Positions 34,357-44,020 are shown, counted from the stretch's first letter. The stretch: DNA of 64,000 nt from Bacteroidales bacterium UBA1794 (GCA_002315435.1 DCFW01000027.1:124001-188000); one strand, 5' to 3'. Program-made: numbers and translations. Notes: a model not told the origin generated them from the letters alone.

Positions 34357-35568
34357 TTAAAGATACATATCAGATATCTTTTTGTTAACATTGTCAATAG
34401 TTCTCGGATCTAAAGCGGCTAAGTAGATATATGTTATTTTTTCGGATTTATGACCTAAACATTCACTGATCACCGACACCGGAGTGCCATTCTGGTGTGC
34501 CAGGGTCGCCCAAGAGTGCCTTGCCACATAAGAGGTTAGAGGGATTTTAAGTTGCAAATATAATGAGAGTCTCTTCAGATCGTTGTTGAATTTTCGAAGC
34601 CAATTACGATATTGGTTATAGAGTGATTTATCACCCTCACGAAGAATAGGAAGGACAAATTCCCCTTGGTGACGGTATTTCTCAATAATATACTGAATTT
34701 GAGGTACCAGCTTCACTCGCATAGGTTGCTTGGTTTTTCGTCGATTGTAATAAATAACCCCATCTATTATATTGGTATATTTCAAACAGGCCATATCAAT
34801 AAAGGACATTCCACGACAATAGAAACTAAAGAGGAAAAGATCACGTGCCAAATCTAATTGCTTATCATCTTCTATCTTTGCATGAGCTATTTGCTCGATG
34901 GACTCACTATCTATGGCACGCTTCAATGTTTGAGTACTTCCAAAAGAAACTTTTTTAAAAGGTGAAATGCTGCTCGTACCGGTTACACCTTCACTATAGG
35001 CTCTATTATATACGGCACGAAGTATACGGCAATAGAAATTAATGGTATTCTCTTGCAAACCTGATTTTTGAAGTGAAGATATAAAACTATTTAACCAGCG
35101 GGGGGTGATATCTGAAAAATATAAGTTTTCTCTTTTCCCTATGAAACGAAGAATACGGTTAAGCGTACTTTGATAAGAGTCCAATGTGGACATCCGGTTT
35201 TGCTCCCTGAATTGGGCCATCAATTTCCGCATGTAAACCAACACAAGGCAATTGCTCTGGTGAGATCGAAATAATTCTGTGATATCAGAAACCGAATAAT
35301 GTTCCTTTTCTTCTTCCAACATGTTGACTGTTGTTTCAAGCTTACTTAGCATGCTATGAATATAATCATTTATTTCACAAGCATTAAAAACTTTTTTTCC
35401 TCTTCGACTTATCACACGGCTGTGTGCTTTATCAAAACAGTCTTCATGTAAATAGTAAGAGGAATAAATAACTCGTTTTTCCCTTTGATGAAGGATTTGA
35501 AAAACGAGCGGGAAGGTCCCTTTTTTAGTTGCACGATAAGTGTACAAACGTACTTTAATAGATGTCAT
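34357..35568 (-). CDS. Tyrosine recombinase (integrase family), probable invertase of the fimbrial switch
   Basis: The 403-residue protein follows the Bacteroides site-specific integrase plan. It has an N-terminal arm-binding region (~1-95), a SAM-like core-binding domain (~105-200, YMRKLMAQFREQNRMSTLDS), and a catalytic domain (~215-400) with the first Arg in FLFSFYCRGMSFIDMA, a Lys in RRKTKQPM, the box II VARHSWATLAH, and a Tyr in KITYIYLA. Tyrosine recombinases of this kind next to inverted repeats switch promoters of surface genes in Bacteroides. Its 3' end is 67 bp from the right repeat. It could alternatively be the integrase of an integrated element, but no element ends were seen. Confidence 0.88.
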   Translation of the reverse strand: MTSIKVRLYTYRATKKGTFPLVFQILHQREKRVIYSSYYLHEDCFDKAHSRVISRRGKKVFNACEINDYIHSMLSKLETTVNMLEEEKEHYSVSDITELFRSHQSNCLVLVYMRKLMAQFREQNRMSTLDSYQSTLNRILRFIGKRENLYFSDITPRWLNSFISSLQKSGLQENTINFYCRILRAVYNRAYSEGVTGTSSISPFKKVSFGSTQTLKRAIDSESIEQIAHAKIEDDKQLDLARDLFLFSFYCRGMSFIDMACLKYTNIIDGVIYYNRRKTKQPMRVKLVPQIQYIIEKYRHQGEFVLPILREGDKSLYNQYRNWLRKFNNDLKRLSLYLQLKIPLTSYVARHSWATLAHQNGTPVSVISECLGHKSEKITYIYLAALDPRTIDNVNKKISDMYL

Positions 35569-36082
35569 TTTTACAATTTTAGATAAACTTTACACAATAA
35601 AAAATCAGACAGAGAATTATATTCCCTATCCAAAATGACTATAAAGCTAAGCCTTTTAAAGAAGCACACACAGATATTCACATTACTTATATTTAAAGAA
35701 CTTCTATTTACTAATGTCTTTCTCTATACACAAAAAACTCAATTCAAAAGACAAAGATAAATATTTTTTATTTATATGTACTAAATTCTTTGAAGTATTA
35801 AATTAGAAAATCATTAGAAAAAACTTATGAGTTGATAAAACAATAGCCTTCAACCATTCCGTGTGAATAATGCCATGAAAGCTATTTCAAGTTTTTTTGT
35901 GCTCTACATGTAACCCTTTACCGTTATCCTAAAAAAATCTAACCTAATGCAACATCGTTATTGGTTAGTAACAAAAAAAATCAATCGTTTGACTTTAAAA
36001 GTTATTTGGAGAAAGTCTATTTGTGCGACTTCGAAAAATAAGGGGAACAATGCTAACGGAGCCCTCTCCGCCTATTCATAAA
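35569..36082. other. Gene-free stretch upstream of the recombinase
   Basis: This is about 0.5 kb of AT-rich sequence with no supported gene or clear promoter box. It should contain the recombinase promoter. Nothing else was recognised. Confidence 0.5.
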
Positions 36083-36120
36083 TATAAAAAAGGCTACGCA
36101 TTAACGTAGCCTTTTTTATA
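36083..36120 (-). terminator. Strong rho-independent terminator
   Basis: A perfect 16-bp stem (36083-36098 with 36105-36120) has a 6-nt loop and A/T runs on both sides, so it can act in either direction. It lies 30 bp beyond the stop of the DUF2007-like gene. Confidence 0.92.
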
Positions 36121-36150
36121 TAACATGCTTTGTGTATAAAGTTCTGCAAA

Positions 36151-36327
36151 TCAGAAACGATTGTCTACTAATTGTGATGCCATAACATATTCCTCAAAAG
36201 GAACAGAGATAGTCATCGTACGCCAATCATTCACATGATTTTCAATGTGAGCTGCTGTAAGAATGTTTGAAACGGCAGCAACCTCCCATGGACTTCCTGC
36301 AAAAACTTCAATTTGTTTATCTTCCAT
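36151..36327 (-). CDS. Small DUF2007-like protein
   Basis: A 58-codon frame starts with ATG at 36327 (MEDKQIEVFAGSPWEVAAVS) and ends VPFEEYVMASQLVDNRF. The pattern of a V-F-x-G-x-x-W-E-A strand, a helix with I-L-x-x-A-x-I-E and a final strand is that of the DUF2007 'putative signal transducing protein' family, which in Bacteroidetes is often this short. It lies about 100 bp downstream of the acyl-CoA synthetase on the same strand and is followed by a strong terminator, so it may end that operon. Function unknown. Confidence 0.7.
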   Translation of the reverse strand: MEDKQIEVFAGSPWEVAAVSNILTAAHIENHVNDWRTMTISVPFEEYVMASQLVDNRF

Positions 36328-36426
36328 TATTCCAACCTTTTAGGTAACCGATTGCAAACATCCTAAAAATAATTGAGATTCATGTGGAATAATAGACTAA
36401 ATTAGTAGAAATATTTACACAAACGT

Positions 36427-38094
36427 TTACTTAATATTCTTTGCACTATCTGCATTTCTTATTTCAGTGCGCCTAATTTTACCACTAATTGTTTTAGGTA
36501 ATTCCTCAACAAACTCCACAACACGTGGATATTTATAAGGAGCTGTTACTCTTTTCACATGATTTTGTATTTCTTTTATCAAATCAGGTCCAGCCTTAGC
36601 TTTATACTCATTTGCCAGTACGATAGTAGCTTTGACAACCTGTCCACGTATTTCATCAGGAACACCTGTAATAGCGCACTCTACTACGGCTGGATGAGTC
36701 ATCAACGCACTTTCTACTTCGAACGGGCCAATGCGATAACCAGAACTCTTGATAACATCATCCGCACGACCTACGAACCAAAGATACCCGTCTTCATCTT
36801 TCCATGCCACATCTCCTGTATAATAAATGCCATCGTGCCAAGCTTCTTCTGTAAGAGCTTTATTACGATAGTATTCTTTAAATAGTCCTAAAGGTTTGTT
36901 TTTGCCTACATGGATTACAATTTGTCCTTGTTCTCCAGCCTCAACACTTCGTCCCTCAGCATTAATCAAATCAACATCATATTGAGGATTCGGCATTCCC
37001 ATGCTTCCGGGCTTCGGCGTCATCCAAGGCATCGTTGCAACAGTCAAAGTGGTTTCTGTTTGTCCGAAACCTTCCATCAATGAGATACCGGTTAGTTCTT
37101 TGAAAGTATTAAAAACAGATGGATTCAACGCTTCACCTGCTATCGTACAATATTTAAGAGAAGATAAATCATATTTAGTGAGATCTTCTTTGATTAAAAA
37201 GCGGAATATCGTTGGAGGTGCACATAACGAAGTCACACGATAATCATGAATTTTCTGCAGGATATCTGCCGGAGTAAACTTCTCATGATCATACACAAAG
37301 ATATTGCATCCCACAATCCATTGTCCATAAAGTTTTCCCCACACAGCCTTTCCCCAACCTGTATCAGCAATAGTAAGGTGCAAATCCTCCGGAGTTAAGT
37401 TATGCCAAATGGCACCCGTAACAATATGTCCCAAAGGATATATAAAATCATGTGCTACCATTTTTGGTTCACCGGTCGTACCACTAGTAAAATACATTAA
37501 AGAAATATCATCATTCGTATTAACCACTTGTGGACGTACAAAGGGAGCTGCATTCTTGATACCTTCATGGAAATCCAAAAAGCCATCCGGAATTTCCGGA
37601 CCAATGCTAATTATACTTTTCACCGAAGGAGATTCAGACATGGCAGCCTGAACATGATCCGTTATAACGGTTTCGCCATCACATACGATTGCTTTAATTG
37701 TTGCAGCATTACAACGATATACAATATCATTCTTCGTAAGTAAATGGGTGGCGGGAATCGCAACAGCACCGATTTTATGAAGAGCTACTATAGAAAACCA
37801 AAATTCATAACGACGCTTCAAGATAAGCATCACCATATCGCCCTTTTTGATACCCAATGACAAAAAATAAGAAGCTGTCATATCTGTATACATCTTCATT
37901 TCACTAAAAGTGAACTGCTTGTGTTCCCCCTTGTCATTGGTCCAAAGCAGAGCTTTACGATTAGGTTCTATTTTAGCCCATTCATCTACTACATCATATC
38001 CAAAATTAAAATTATCGGGTACATTTATTTTCAAATGTTGCTTAAAATCCTCTTGAGAACTAAAAGTCGTTTGTTGTAAAAATCTCTCTAGCAT
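36427..38094 (-). CDS. AMP-forming acyl-CoA synthetase
   Basis: The 555-residue cytoplasmic enzyme of the ANL superfamily activates a carboxylic acid as acyl-AMP and transfers it to CoA. Core motifs are YFTSGTTGEPKMVAHD (P-loop), GFGQTETT, YTGDVAWKDEDGYLWFVGRADD, the hinge region KSSGYRIGPFEVE and the catalytic Lys in LPKTISGKIRR. The overall type is closest to medium-chain or acetyl/propionyl-CoA synthetases of gut Bacteroides; the acid is not identifiable by eye. The XRE-cupin regulator gene ends 6 bp upstream, so the two form an operon in which the regulator may control the synthetase. Confidence 0.92.
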   Translation of the reverse strand: MLERFLQQTTFSSQEDFKQHLKINVPDNFNFGYDVVDEWAKIEPNRKALLWTNDKGEHKQFTFSEMKMYTDMTASYFLSLGIKKGDMVMLILKRRYEFWFSIVALHKIGAVAIPATHLLTKNDIVYRCNAATIKAIVCDGETVITDHVQAAMSESPSVKSIISIGPEIPDGFLDFHEGIKNAAPFVRPQVVNTNDDISLMYFTSGTTGEPKMVAHDFIYPLGHIVTGAIWHNLTPEDLHLTIADTGWGKAVWGKLYGQWIVGCNIFVYDHEKFTPADILQKIHDYRVTSLCAPPTIFRFLIKEDLTKYDLSSLKYCTIAGEALNPSVFNTFKELTGISLMEGFGQTETTLTVATMPWMTPKPGSMGMPNPQYDVDLINAEGRSVEAGEQGQIVIHVGKNKPLGLFKEYYRNKALTEEAWHDGIYYTGDVAWKDEDGYLWFVGRADDVIKSSGYRIGPFEVESALMTHPAVVECAITGVPDEIRGQVVKATIVLANEYKAKAGPDLIKEIQNHVKRVTAPYKYPRVVEFVEELPKTISGKIRRTEIRNADSAKNIK

Positions 38095-38100
38095 TTTTAT

Positions 38101-38649
38101 TTATAATATAATTGCAAGGAATTTTACAGGTTCACGATTGAGAGCCTTCATTCCATGCGGTTGTTTTGAATCGAAATATATACAATCGCCTTCACCTAAA
38201 GTTACTTCATTTCCATTTATACAGAGCAACATGGATCCACTAATCACCATATTAAACTCTTGTCCTTTGTGACTGTTATAACAAATAGGATTATCATTGG
38301 GCTCAACCACTACTAAAAATGGATCGGCAACACGCCCCTTAAATCCTGAAGCCAAAGACTGATATTTATAGGCTTTTGTTCGTTCTATCGAAACACCTTT
38401 CCCAGCACGGGTCAGGAAATAACTAGTCATTTTCGGTTCCTCATCAAACATTAATTCATCTAAAGAAATCTGATAACGGTGCGCAATCTTTTGCAACATA
38501 CTCACTGATATATCTGTTTCTCCACTTTCGGCCTCCCGATACTGTCCCAAAGGGATGTCACACTCATTAGCGACATCTTCTACAGGGAGTTGAAGGGCTT
38601 CACGCAGTCCACGTAAGCGCTCCGCTATTTGTTTTATTTGCTCATTCAT
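38101..38649 (-). CDS. XRE-family HTH regulator with C-terminal cupin domain
   Basis: The 182-residue protein has an N-terminal XRE helix-turn-helix (~5-60, GLREALQLPVEDVANECDIP then YREAESGETDISVSMLQKIA) and a C-terminal cupin (~110-180) with SHKGQEFNMVISG, LGEGDCIYFD and SKQPHGMKAL. Regulators of this class bind a small ligand in the cupin and control a nearby metabolic gene. The downstream acyl-CoA synthetase follows after 6 bp, and the pair is conserved in Bacteroides as far as I recall. The ligand may be an acyl-CoA or acid; that is inference. Confidence 0.9.
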   Translation of the reverse strand: MNEQIKQIAERLRGLREALQLPVEDVANECDIPLGQYREAESGETDISVSMLQKIAHRYQISLDELMFDEEPKMTSYFLTRAGKGVSIERTKAYKYQSLASGFKGRVADPFLVVVEPNDNPICYNSHKGQEFNMVISGSMLLCINGNEVTLGEGDCIYFDSKQPHGMKALNREPVKFLAIIL

Positions 38650-38782
38650 GACTCTAAGACTTTTGGTTATACGACAAAAGTAACAAAAAAAGAGAGTATT
38701 AACATAAAAACGTTTGCACTTTTTCTTAGTGCAAACGTTTTGCTGATTTATTGTCGCTATGGATAATCAATATCCTAAATGA

Positions 38783-39562
38783 TTAACCTCTTGATATTTT
38801 TATGGCTTTAATAACCGCCGAAGTAAATCCGGCATGGTCAAGTTCATTCACTCCACGAATAGTATATCCTCCGGGAGTGGTGACTTTATCTATTTCAACA
38901 CTCGGATGAGTATCGTTATTTAAAATGATCGCAGCAGCACCTTTTAATGATTGTGCCACCATTTTTTGAGCATCCATGGGTTTTATTCCCATTTCTATTC
39001 CAGCTTGCATCGCAGCTTGAATATACTTAAAAACATAAGCAATTCCACATGAAGTTAAAGCCATTCCTGCAGCCATTTGCTCCTCGTTAATGAAGATAGA
39101 AGATCCCATTTCATCAAAAAGACCTTGCACCAAAGTTTTTTGAGCTTCACTGGCATTGTAAGCTGCAATCAGATTCATGCTTTCTCCTTCACTGATGGCC
39201 GTATTAGGAATGATTCTAAAGATCGTAGAATCCGGTGAATCAAGCATAGCAACATACTCTTCAAAAGAAATTCCAGCCGCAACACTTATCAACAGTTGTG
39301 ATTTCGCATTAAAAGAAATGCCACCCAATACAGATTTTACTAACCAAGGCTTCACCGCCAGAATAATGATATCAGCACCTTTTGCTGCAGCTGCATTGCT
39401 TATTGTCACATTGATTGCATTGTTAAATTGTTTCAATGCATCCAGCTTTGGTTGTGAAGGATTAGAAACAGTAATATCGGAAGCACTCACTTTCGTGCTT
39501 TTTGCCAATCCTCTGGCAATGGCTCCTCCCATATTACCGGCACCTATAATTCCTATTTTCAT
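38783..39562 (-). CDS. proC: Pyrroline-5-carboxylate reductase
   Basis: The 259-residue protein has the expected length. The NAD(P)-binding motif IGIIGAGNMGGAIARGL is at the N-terminus, IILAVKPW at ~70, and the C-terminal signature TTPGGYTIRGVNELDHAGF near residue 230. It makes the last step of proline synthesis. It overlaps argD by one base (39562) and ends the leftward arginine/proline cluster. Grouping with argD makes sense because both pathways share glutamate semialdehyde-type chemistry. Confidence 0.96.
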   Translation of the reverse strand: MKIGIIGAGNMGGAIARGLAKSTKVSASDITVSNPSQPKLDALKQFNNAINVTISNAAAAKGADIIILAVKPWLVKSVLGGISFNAKSQLLISVAAGISFEEYVAMLDSPDSTIFRIIPNTAISEGESMNLIAAYNASEAQKTLVQGLFDEMGSSIFINEEQMAAGMALTSCGIAYVFKYIQAAMQAGIEMGIKPMDAQKMVAQSLKGAAAIILNNDTHPSVEIDKVTTPGGYTIRGVNELDHAGFTSAVIKAIKISRG

Positions 39563-40683
39563 TATAATACGTTTTTAAGTCGTGAAATAAAATCATCAGC
39601 CTCATCCATGCTCAAACACAATGGAGGTAAGAGTCGCAACACATTTGTACCACTAACACCGGTAAATACATGTTGATCATATAACAGGCTTTTGCGTAGA
39701 TCTTTGATTGAATAATCAAATTCTAATCCAATCATTAACCCACGACCACGAACGTCTTTTATTCCTTCATTCTTTTTCAGTTCGTTCAGTAAATAGTTAC
39801 CGACCTTAGCAGCATTATCAACCAAATGTTCTTCTTTCATTACGTCCAATACAGCAATCGCTGCACTACAAGCTAAATGATTTCCACCAAAGGTTGTCCC
39901 TAACATGCCATAAACAGGTTTGAAAATTGGACTAATAAGTATTCCACTCATCGGGAATCCGTTGCCAATGCCTTTTGCCACTGTGATAATATCAGGACGT
40001 ATGCCTGCATATTGGTGAGCAAAGAATTTGCCACTACGCCCATACCCTGATTGAATTTCATCCAGAATCAAAACAGTTCCTGTTTCAGTACAAACTTCTC
40101 TAAGTTGTTTCAAGAAACTATCATCAGGGATTTTTATCCCGCCGACGCCTTGTATGCCTTCAATGATGACAGCACAAACATCTTTTTTATATAGTTCCTT
40201 GCGGACGGTTTCTATATCATTTAATGGTAAAAAAGTAACTTGTCCATGATCATTAATAGGAGCTACAATTTTGGGATTGTTCGTAACTTCTACCGCAAGT
40301 GATGTACGCCCATGGAAGGATTTATTAAATGAAATCACTCGAGAACGACCATTATGAAAAGAAGCCAGCTTCAATGCATTTTCATTTGCTTCAGCACCAC
40401 TATTTATTAGGAAAAGAGAATAGTCGTTATATCCGGATATTTCGCCTAATCGTGACGCAACATCTTTCTGCAATGTATTAATTACCGAATTTGAATAGAA
40501 TCCTAATTTACTTACCTGCTCTGTGATCATTTTCACATAATGGGGATGAGAATGTCCAATGGATATTACCGCATGCCCACCATACAGATCAAGATATTCT
40601 ATTCCTTTATCATCCCATACATGGCAACCTTTTCCACTAATAATATTTACATCAAATAGTGGATACACATCAAATAATTTCAT
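39562..40683 (-). CDS. argD: Acetylornithine (or succinylornithine) aminotransferase
   Basis: The 373-residue class-III PLP aminotransferase has SGAEANENALKLA, the cofactor region LILDEIQSGYGRSGKFFAH and the PLP Lys in IITVAKGIGNGFPM. In the arginine pathway it converts the N-acylglutamate semialdehyde to N-acylornithine. Some Bacteroides use N-succinyl rather than N-acetyl intermediates, so the acyl group is uncertain here. The gene lies 43 bp after argC and overlaps proC by one base. Confidence 0.94.
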   Translation of the reverse strand: MKLFDVYPLFDVNIISGKGCHVWDDKGIEYLDLYGGHAVISIGHSHPHYVKMITEQVSKLGFYSNSVINTLQKDVASRLGEISGYNDYSLFLINSGAEANENALKLASFHNGRSRVISFNKSFHGRTSLAVEVTNNPKIVAPINDHGQVTFLPLNDIETVRKELYKKDVCAVIIEGIQGVGGIKIPDDSFLKQLREVCTETGTVLILDEIQSGYGRSGKFFAHQYAGIRPDIITVAKGIGNGFPMSGILISPIFKPVYGMLGTTFGGNHLACSAAIAVLDVMKEEHLVDNAAKVGNYLLNELKKNEGIKDVRGRGLMIGLEFDYSIKDLRKSLLYDQHVFTGVSGTNVLRLLPPLCLSMDEADDFISRLKNVL

Positions 40684-40726
40684 ATTATCTATATTTTTTT
40701 GAAACTTACTTTCCTTTTCCGATTGC

Positions 40727-41695
40727 TTAGAATGCTGACGGTTTTAATTTCAATCCCATCGTTTCTTCCAAGTTAAAAAGTAAGTTCATATTATGCACGG
40801 CCGTGCCTGATGCACCTTTTAGTAAATTGTCAATGCATGACACAATCAATAATTTATTGCCGTGTTTTTCTAAATGCAAAAGACATTTGTTTGTATTGAC
40901 CACTTGTTTAAGATCAATGCTTTGATCAACAACATGAACAAACGAATCATTCGCATAATATTCAACATATATATTCTTCAATTCATCCAATGGTAATTCG
41001 CTTTCAACAACAAGTGTTGCAAATATTCCACGAGGAAAATCACCACGGTAAGGAATAAAATTTATATCCGATTCAAAATTGCTTTGCAACTGTTTCAGAC
41101 TTTGTTTTATTTCCGGAACATGTTGATGATCAAAAGCTTTATATATACTGATATTATTATTTCTCCATGAAAAGTGAGAAGTCTCTTTTGGTTTTACTCC
41201 TGCTCCCGTAGAACCTGTAATAGCATTTACATAAACATCATTATTAAGCAAATCGGCGTTGGCCAAAGGCAACAATCCTAATTGGATCGCTGTTGCAAAA
41301 CAACCCGGATTGGCAATATATTTTGCCTTACGGATTGTCTTATTATTAAGTTCAGGTAAACCATATACAAATTCATGTTCAGGACTTTCCAAACGGTAAT
41401 CCATTGAAAGGTCTATCACTTTCAATCCTTGAGGAAGCGTATGGGATTCCATGAACTTCTTGGTATCACCATGTGCTGTGCAAAAGAAAAGGACATCAAT
41501 ATCAGTTAGAGGTAAAAGATCAGTAAAGACCAAATCCGTTTCACCAATTAATCCCTCATGCACATCGACAATTCTATGTCCGGCATTACTTGTGCTGTTC
41601 ACAAAACTGATTTCAGCTTCGGGATGGTTAATCAACAAACGAATAAGTTCGCCTGCTGTATAACCTGCTCCACCAATAATTCCTACCTTTATCAT
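40727..41695 (-). CDS. argC: N-acetyl-gamma-glutamyl-phosphate reductase
   Basis: The 322-residue NADPH-dependent enzyme shows the Rossmann start KVGIIGGAGYTAGELIRLL, the active-site Cys in IANPGCFATAIQLGLLPL and GSTGAGVKP. It reduces the acyl-glutamyl phosphate in arginine biosynthesis. Its ATG overlaps the end of argG (41692-41695), so translation is coupled. Length and motifs are normal. Confidence 0.96.
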   Translation of the reverse strand: MIKVGIIGGAGYTAGELIRLLINHPEAEISFVNSTSNAGHRIVDVHEGLIGETDLVFTDLLPLTDIDVLFFCTAHGDTKKFMESHTLPQGLKVIDLSMDYRLESPEHEFVYGLPELNNKTIRKAKYIANPGCFATAIQLGLLPLANADLLNNDVYVNAITGSTGAGVKPKETSHFSWRNNNISIYKAFDHQHVPEIKQSLKQLQSNFESDINFIPYRGDFPRGIFATLVVESELPLDELKNIYVEYYANDSFVHVVDQSIDLKQVVNTNKCLLHLEKHGNKLLIVSCIDNLLKGASGTAVHNMNLLFNLEETMGLKLKPSAF

Positions 41696-42900
41696 TTATA
41701 ATCCTTTCCGTTCTTCTTCTGATTCGTGTAATATACACGAAGAGGAGTAGAAAGTACTTTTGTAAATCCTTTTACATCTTCAGCGGTCCAGCCTTTTTGT
41801 ATCTCGCCATACTCACCGAAGTCAGTTTTAACCAAGTCAAAATCAGATTCTACGCCAACTAAGGTATAAGAATAGGGACGTAAAATAATACTTACGGTAC
41901 CAGTGACATTGCGTTGAGAATTTTCCAAGAAAGCCTCACAATCTCGCATAACCGGTTCAAGATATTGAGCTTCATGCAAGAACATGCCATACCATGTGCC
42001 GATCTGATCTTTCCAATAAAGTTGCCATTTACTTAATGTATGCTTTTCAAGCATTTTATGGGCATTAATAATCAGCATAGGTGCAGCAGCCTCAAAACCG
42101 ACACGTCCTTTTATACCTATAATAGTGTCACCAATATGCATATCACGGCCGATACCATATTTAGATCCGATCTCCTCTACTTTATTAATAGCTACAATTT
42201 TATCGTCATACACTTCTCCATTGACAGCAGACAATTCTCCGTTAACAAATGAAAGTTTCAAGGTTTCCTCACCTTTAGCTGTAATTTGTGACGGGTAAGC
42301 CTCCTCTGGTAAAGTTTGTTCGCTCTGCAAAGTTTCTTTTCCCCCAATAGATGTTCCCCAAAGTCCTTTGTTTATGGAATATTCCATTTTTTTGAAATCA
42401 GCCTTAATGCCATATTCCTTTAGGTAGTTTATTTCATACTCACGGGTCAATACCATATCACGTGTAGGAGTAATAATATCAATACCTGGAGCTAGAACAT
42501 CGAATGTGAGATCAAAACGAACTTGATCATTACCAGCACCCGTACTTCCATGCGCTATTGCATCAGCACCTACTTCTTTAGCATACTGCGCAATCGCAAT
42601 CGCTTGAAAAATACGTTCTGAACTCACGGAGATTGGATAAGTACCGTTACGTAACACATTGCCAAAGATCATGTATTTGATACTTTTCTCATAATAATCT
42701 TTCGTAATATCTAACGTAACATGCTGCTTTGCGCCCAAAGCATATGCTTTTTCTTCGACTATTTTCAACTCGTCTTCATTAAAGCCACCTGTATTAGCAA
42801 TGGCTGTATATACATCGTATCCCTTCTCTTGTGCCAGATACATTGCACAGAAAGAGGTATCCAACCCTCCGCTAAAAGCTAAAACTACTTTTTTTTTCAT
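41692..42900 (-). CDS. argG: Argininosuccinate synthase
   Basis: The 402-residue protein has the ATP-pyrophosphatase motif VVLAFSGGLDTSF at the N-terminus and AHGSTGAGNDQVRFD near residue 115, the citrulline/aspartate-binding region. It condenses citrulline and aspartate to argininosuccinate. It lies between the GNAT gene (12 bp upstream) and argC (4-bp overlap) in one tight leftward operon whose first gene is argR. Confidence 0.97.
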   Translation of the reverse strand: MKKKVVLAFSGGLDTSFCAMYLAQEKGYDVYTAIANTGGFNEDELKIVEEKAYALGAKQHVTLDITKDYYEKSIKYMIFGNVLRNGTYPISVSSERIFQAIAIAQYAKEVGADAIAHGSTGAGNDQVRFDLTFDVLAPGIDIITPTRDMVLTREYEINYLKEYGIKADFKKMEYSINKGLWGTSIGGKETLQSEQTLPEEAYPSQITAKGEETLKLSFVNGELSAVNGEVYDDKIVAINKVEEIGSKYGIGRDMHIGDTIIGIKGRVGFEAAAPMLIINAHKMLEKHTLSKWQLYWKDQIGTWYGMFLHEAQYLEPVMRDCEAFLENSQRNVTGTVSIILRPYSYTLVGVESDFDLVKTDFGEYGEIQKGWTAEDVKGFTKVLSTPLRVYYTNQKKNGKDYK

Positions 42901-42912
42901 CTTGATAGGAAT

Positions 42913-43503
42913 TTAATCAATTGTAAAAACTGTTTTTGTTGGTTGTTCTACCGGCTTCTTATCGTCGATATGTTTGGCGGGATCGTAGAGCAGCGCTGTA
43001 CAAATACAACGCTTAAAATCGTTACGTTCGAGTACATCGTAATTCACGCAACTTTTACAGCCATTCCAGAAAGCTTGATCATCTGTCAATTGTTCGAAAG
43101 TCACCGGAACGTATCCTAGTTTTGTATTAATTTTCATCACCGCCGCTCCTGAAGTCAATCCAAAAAGCTTAGCCTCAGGATACATCTTTCGTGAGTAGTT
43201 AAACGCAAAATTTTTAATACGTGTTGCTAAATGATGTCCTTGATACTTTGGTGCTACAATTAGTCCTGAATTAGCCACGAAATGTTTATTGCTCCACGTT
43301 TCAATATAGCAAAATCCTGCAAAATCATCATCGCACATAGCAACGATGGCTTTTCCTTCCAGTATTTTCTGCTGGATATAATCCGGTGAACGTTTAGCTA
43401 TGCCTGTTCCACGTTTAGCAGCTGCTATTTCAATTGTATCTAAAATCGTGTCAACATACTTGATATGACTCTCGTTGGCAACTAGAATCTCAATATTATC
43501 CAT
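42913..43503 (-). CDS. GNAT N-acetyltransferase in the arginine operon, candidate N-acylglutamate synthase
   Basis: The 196-residue GNAT-fold protein has an acyl-CoA-binding region (LIVAPKYQGHHLATRIKNFA) and a following FGLTSGAAVMKINTKLGYVPV. The C-terminus has a Cys-rich part (CKSCVNYDVLERNDFKRCIC). It lies between argR and argG in a tight operon with no other argA candidate nearby, so it probably makes the N-acylated glutamate that starts the pathway. Whether the donor is acetyl-CoA or succinyl-CoA cannot be told. The function is inferred from context; the fold call is firm. Confidence 0.78.
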   Translation of the reverse strand: MDNIEILVANESHIKYVDTILDTIEIAAAKRGTGIAKRSPDYIQQKILEGKAIVAMCDDDFAGFCYIETWSNKHFVANSGLIVAPKYQGHHLATRIKNFAFNYSRKMYPEAKLFGLTSGAAVMKINTKLGYVPVTFEQLTDDQAFWNGCKSCVNYDVLERNDFKRCICTALLYDPAKHIDDKKPVEQPTKTVFTID

Positions 43504-43534
43504 TCTTTATTTATTTATAACCGATAAGCTCGGT

Positions 43535-44020
43535 TTATCTTAGTTCCGTTATTATTGCAGATAGAGCATGTTTAAATGGTTTTCTTGGTGTACCTTCTTT
43601 TAATACCACCAATATTGTATCATCTCCAGCAATTGTTCCTAGTACTTCATCCAATTCAGCATTATCAATATCATAAGCCAAACTGCTCGCATAACCGGGG
43701 CGAGTCTTAATAATAGCCAATGAGCCAGAGAAGTCCAGAGATTTAAAGCCGCTCAAATGCATCATCTCTTTTGTAGATGTTATAGGTACATCCGAATTTC
43801 GTCGGTACATGGTGTCATTAGGCAACACATATACATATTTACCATCCATACCAGCAGCCTTAGCCACTTTTAATTGTTTCAAGTCACGTGATAACGTAGC
43901 CTGTGTAAGTTCATAGCTTTCTTCATGAAGCTTCTGTAAAAGCTCTTCCTGGCTTCCTATTTCCTGACTGGAAATAATAAGCCTAATAGACTTTAATCTT
44001 CTTGTTTTCGTTGTTGTCAT
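43535..44020 (-). CDS. argR: Arginine repressor
   Basis: The ~161-residue protein starts at ATG 44020 (MTTTKTRRLKSIRLIISS); the frame extends to 44047 only through TTG. It has an N-terminal winged helix (QEELLQKLHEESYELTQATLSRDLKQL) and a C-terminal hexamerisation and arginine-binding domain with the signature AGDDTILVVLKE. ArgR with bound arginine represses the arginine genes, and its gene lies at the head of that operon. The 190-bp divergent gap to rhaB contains AT-rich imperfect palindromes that could be ARG boxes, but I could not define one. Confidence 0.94.
   Translation of the reverse strand: MTTTKTRRLKSIRLIISSQEIGSQEELLQKLHEESYELTQATLSRDLKQLKVAKAAGMDGKYVYVLPNDTMYRRNSDVPITSTKEMMHLSGFKSLDFSGSLAIIKTRPGYASSLAYDIDNAELDEVLGTIAGDDTILVVLKEGTPRKPFKHALSAIITELR

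Noticed and set aside
34357..35568. The tyrosine recombinase as the integrase of a mobile element carrying the pilus locus
   Set aside because: No attachment-site duplication, tRNA target, mobilisation or transfer genes are seen. The adjacent inverted repeats explain it better as an invertase, though transfer of the region remains possible.
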